Notes under the pieces: generated by a model
The model's database searches: none
What the model was told of the DNA's origin: nothing
The model's input: the letters and a program-made list of their open reading frames with translations, nothing else
Shown here: positions 5,730-6,195 of the stretch, piece by piece
How the letters are laid out: each line of letters starts with the position of its first letter
Position numbering within the stretch: the stretch's first letter is position 1
Translations under genes and position numbers: made by a program
Origin: Rhodanobacter sp. UBA5168
GTDB taxonomy: Bacteria; Pseudomonadota; Gammaproteobacteria; Xanthomonadales; Rhodanobacteraceae
Reading direction: 5' to 3'
Assembly (NCBI GenBank): GCA_002413455.1
Contig: DHXA01000134.1
Span: 1 to 6,195, forward strand
Length of the DNA stretch: 6,195 nt

Positions 5730-5745
5730 CGTGGGGAAACCTCAG
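5730..5745 (-). repeat. Right terminal inverted repeat of the IS
   Basis: CGTGGGGAAACCTCAG is the exact reverse complement of 4401-4416. It starts 3 bp after the transposase stop codon. Confidence 0.95.
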
Positions 5746-5754
5746 GCTCGGTGC
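5746..5754. repeat. Target-site duplication, right copy
   Basis: GCTCGGTGC is identical to 4392-4400 and marks the outer border of the insertion on this side. It does not fit the NGCTNAGCN hotspot pattern known for IS10 itself. Confidence 0.95.
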
Positions 5755-6029
5755 AGCATGTCTTCGTACCGTTGAAAGTCCGCCTGCAGGTCTTCGTGCA
5801 GATAGCCCGTTTCGTATGGGTCCGCGCCGATCAATGCGTGAACCCAATCACTGACCGGAAGGCAAGGCTCCAGCGCCATGATCCGCTTCCACTCGGGCAT
5901 GGGCTTGCTACGGATGACAGGATCTGCAGCCTTGTCGCCCAGATCGATGGGGATTTCATGGGCCTCCAGAAGGCCGACAATCTCAGAGGGGCGGAATCCG
6001 AATTTCTGGTAATCATCAACAAAGTGCAT
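5746..6029 (-). pseudogene. 5' part of the IS-split gene (hypothetical mobile-element protein)
   Basis: Encodes the N-terminal part of the same protein as 3983-4400. With the insertion sequence and one 9-bp duplication removed, 284 + 409 bp give 231 codons in frame (230 aa), reading DMLHRA-ISRKEVQ across the junction. As it stands, translation would stop inside the IS end at 5742-5744, giving a 95-aa product that ends in HRA. The sequence has FGFRPSEIVGLLEAHEIPIDL, a short helical region that could be helix-turn-helix-like, then MALEPCLPVSDWVHALIGADPYE and an acidic helix (LHEDLQADFQRYEDML). The start at 6029 is 14 bp after the upstream stop, with only a weak purine run (GAGAG) before it. The family is not identified. 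Confidence 0.82.
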
Positions 6030-6043
6030 GCGTGTAGCTCTCG

Positions 6044-6195
6044 CTAGAACGGAATGTTGTCGTTGTCGATCGGGTCACCCTCGCGCGCAGCGGTTTGCAG
6101 CAAGTCCATCGCTTTGGGGTGGTTCCGTTCGACTGCGCTCACGCCATGAGTGGCGCTTATGAATAGCCAAGTGGGCGGCCAGTCTTCGCGGACCA
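6044..6195 (-). CDS. 3' end of a gene whose product has an SSB-like acidic IPF tail (start outside window)
   Basis: The minus-strand frame is open from the window edge to TAG at 6044-6046, giving 49 visible residues. The last ten read DPIDNDNIPF. This resembles the acidic C-terminal peptide of bacterial single-stranded DNA-binding protein (DDDIPF in E. coli), which docks exonucleases, primase and repair proteins. The residues before it (PTWLFISATHGVSAVERNHP, MDLLQTAARE) look structured and are not the Gly/Gln-rich linker of standard SSB. The protein is either an unusual SSB or a different replication protein using the same docking tail. The split gene follows 14 bp downstream, so the two probably share a transcript. 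Codon-level coding is convincing; identity is open. Confidence 0.6.
   Translation of the reverse strand, partial: VREDWPPTWLFISATHGVSAVERNHPKAMDLLQTAAREGDPIDNDNIPF

Larger units (their letters stand above)
4401..5745 (+). mobile_element. Complete IS4-family (IS10-like) insertion sequence, 1345 bp
   Basis: Bounded by 16-bp perfect inverted repeats beginning CTGAGG, flanked by a 9-bp direct repeat, and carrying one full-length transposase. The CTGA ends, the 9-bp duplication, the overall size and a 402-aa transposase all fit the IS10 group of IS4 (IS10R is about 1.33 kb with a 402-aa transposase). The element looks intact and may be active, and the perfect target duplication suggests a fairly recent insertion. 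It lies opposite to the gene it breaks. I cannot give an ISfinder name. Confidence 0.95.

Overview
The window looks like accessory DNA from a GC-rich proteobacterium. A gammaproteobacterium of the Xanthomonas/Stenotrophomonas kind is my best guess from the style of the AlpA and primase proteins, but no host marker gene is present. Most of it is one part of an integrative element (ICE, genomic island or phage-satellite type). It was later hit by an insertion sequence and sits next to an unrelated surface-sugar acyltransferase gene.

Layout, left to right. (1) 1-1017, plus strand: an acyltransferase-3 membrane protein, cut at its 5' end by the window edge, with visibly lower GC than its neighbours. 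(2) 1021-1505: no convincing complete gene. It holds a possible membrane-protein fragment, a G-rich stretch on the minus strand and two abutting small hairpins. (3) 1506-3794, minus strand: four genes in the order AlpA-type regulator, primase with PriCT and winged-helix regions, 72-aa protein, 203-aa protein. Each is joined to the next by an ATGA stop/start overlap. (4) 3795-3982: spacer with several short dyads and a weak candidate promoter. (5) 3983-6029, minus strand: a 230-codon gene of unknown function split by (6) a complete 1345-bp IS4-family, IS10-like insertion sequence at 4401-5745, with 16-bp perfect terminal repeats and a 9-bp target duplication. (7) 6044-6195, minus strand: the 3' end of another gene whose product ends in an SSB-like acidic IPF tail.

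How the genes may work together. AlpA-family proteins switch mobile-element genes on or off. RepB/AEP-type primases start DNA synthesis on element DNA. An SSB-like tail is a docking peptide for replication and repair proteins. I therefore read the minus-strand genes as the control and replication-initiation module of a mobile element, running right to left. The insertion sequence breaks the gene just upstream of alpA and probably separates the AlpA operon from any upstream promoter. No integrase, helicase, relaxase, tRNA, CRISPR array or attachment site is visible, so the type and ends of the element remain open. I found no clearly new defence or metabolic system. The most noteworthy points are the seamless split gene, the coupled four-gene operon, a fold-back structure over the transposase start, a 203-aa protein with an apparently degraded zinc ribbon, and the IPF tail.
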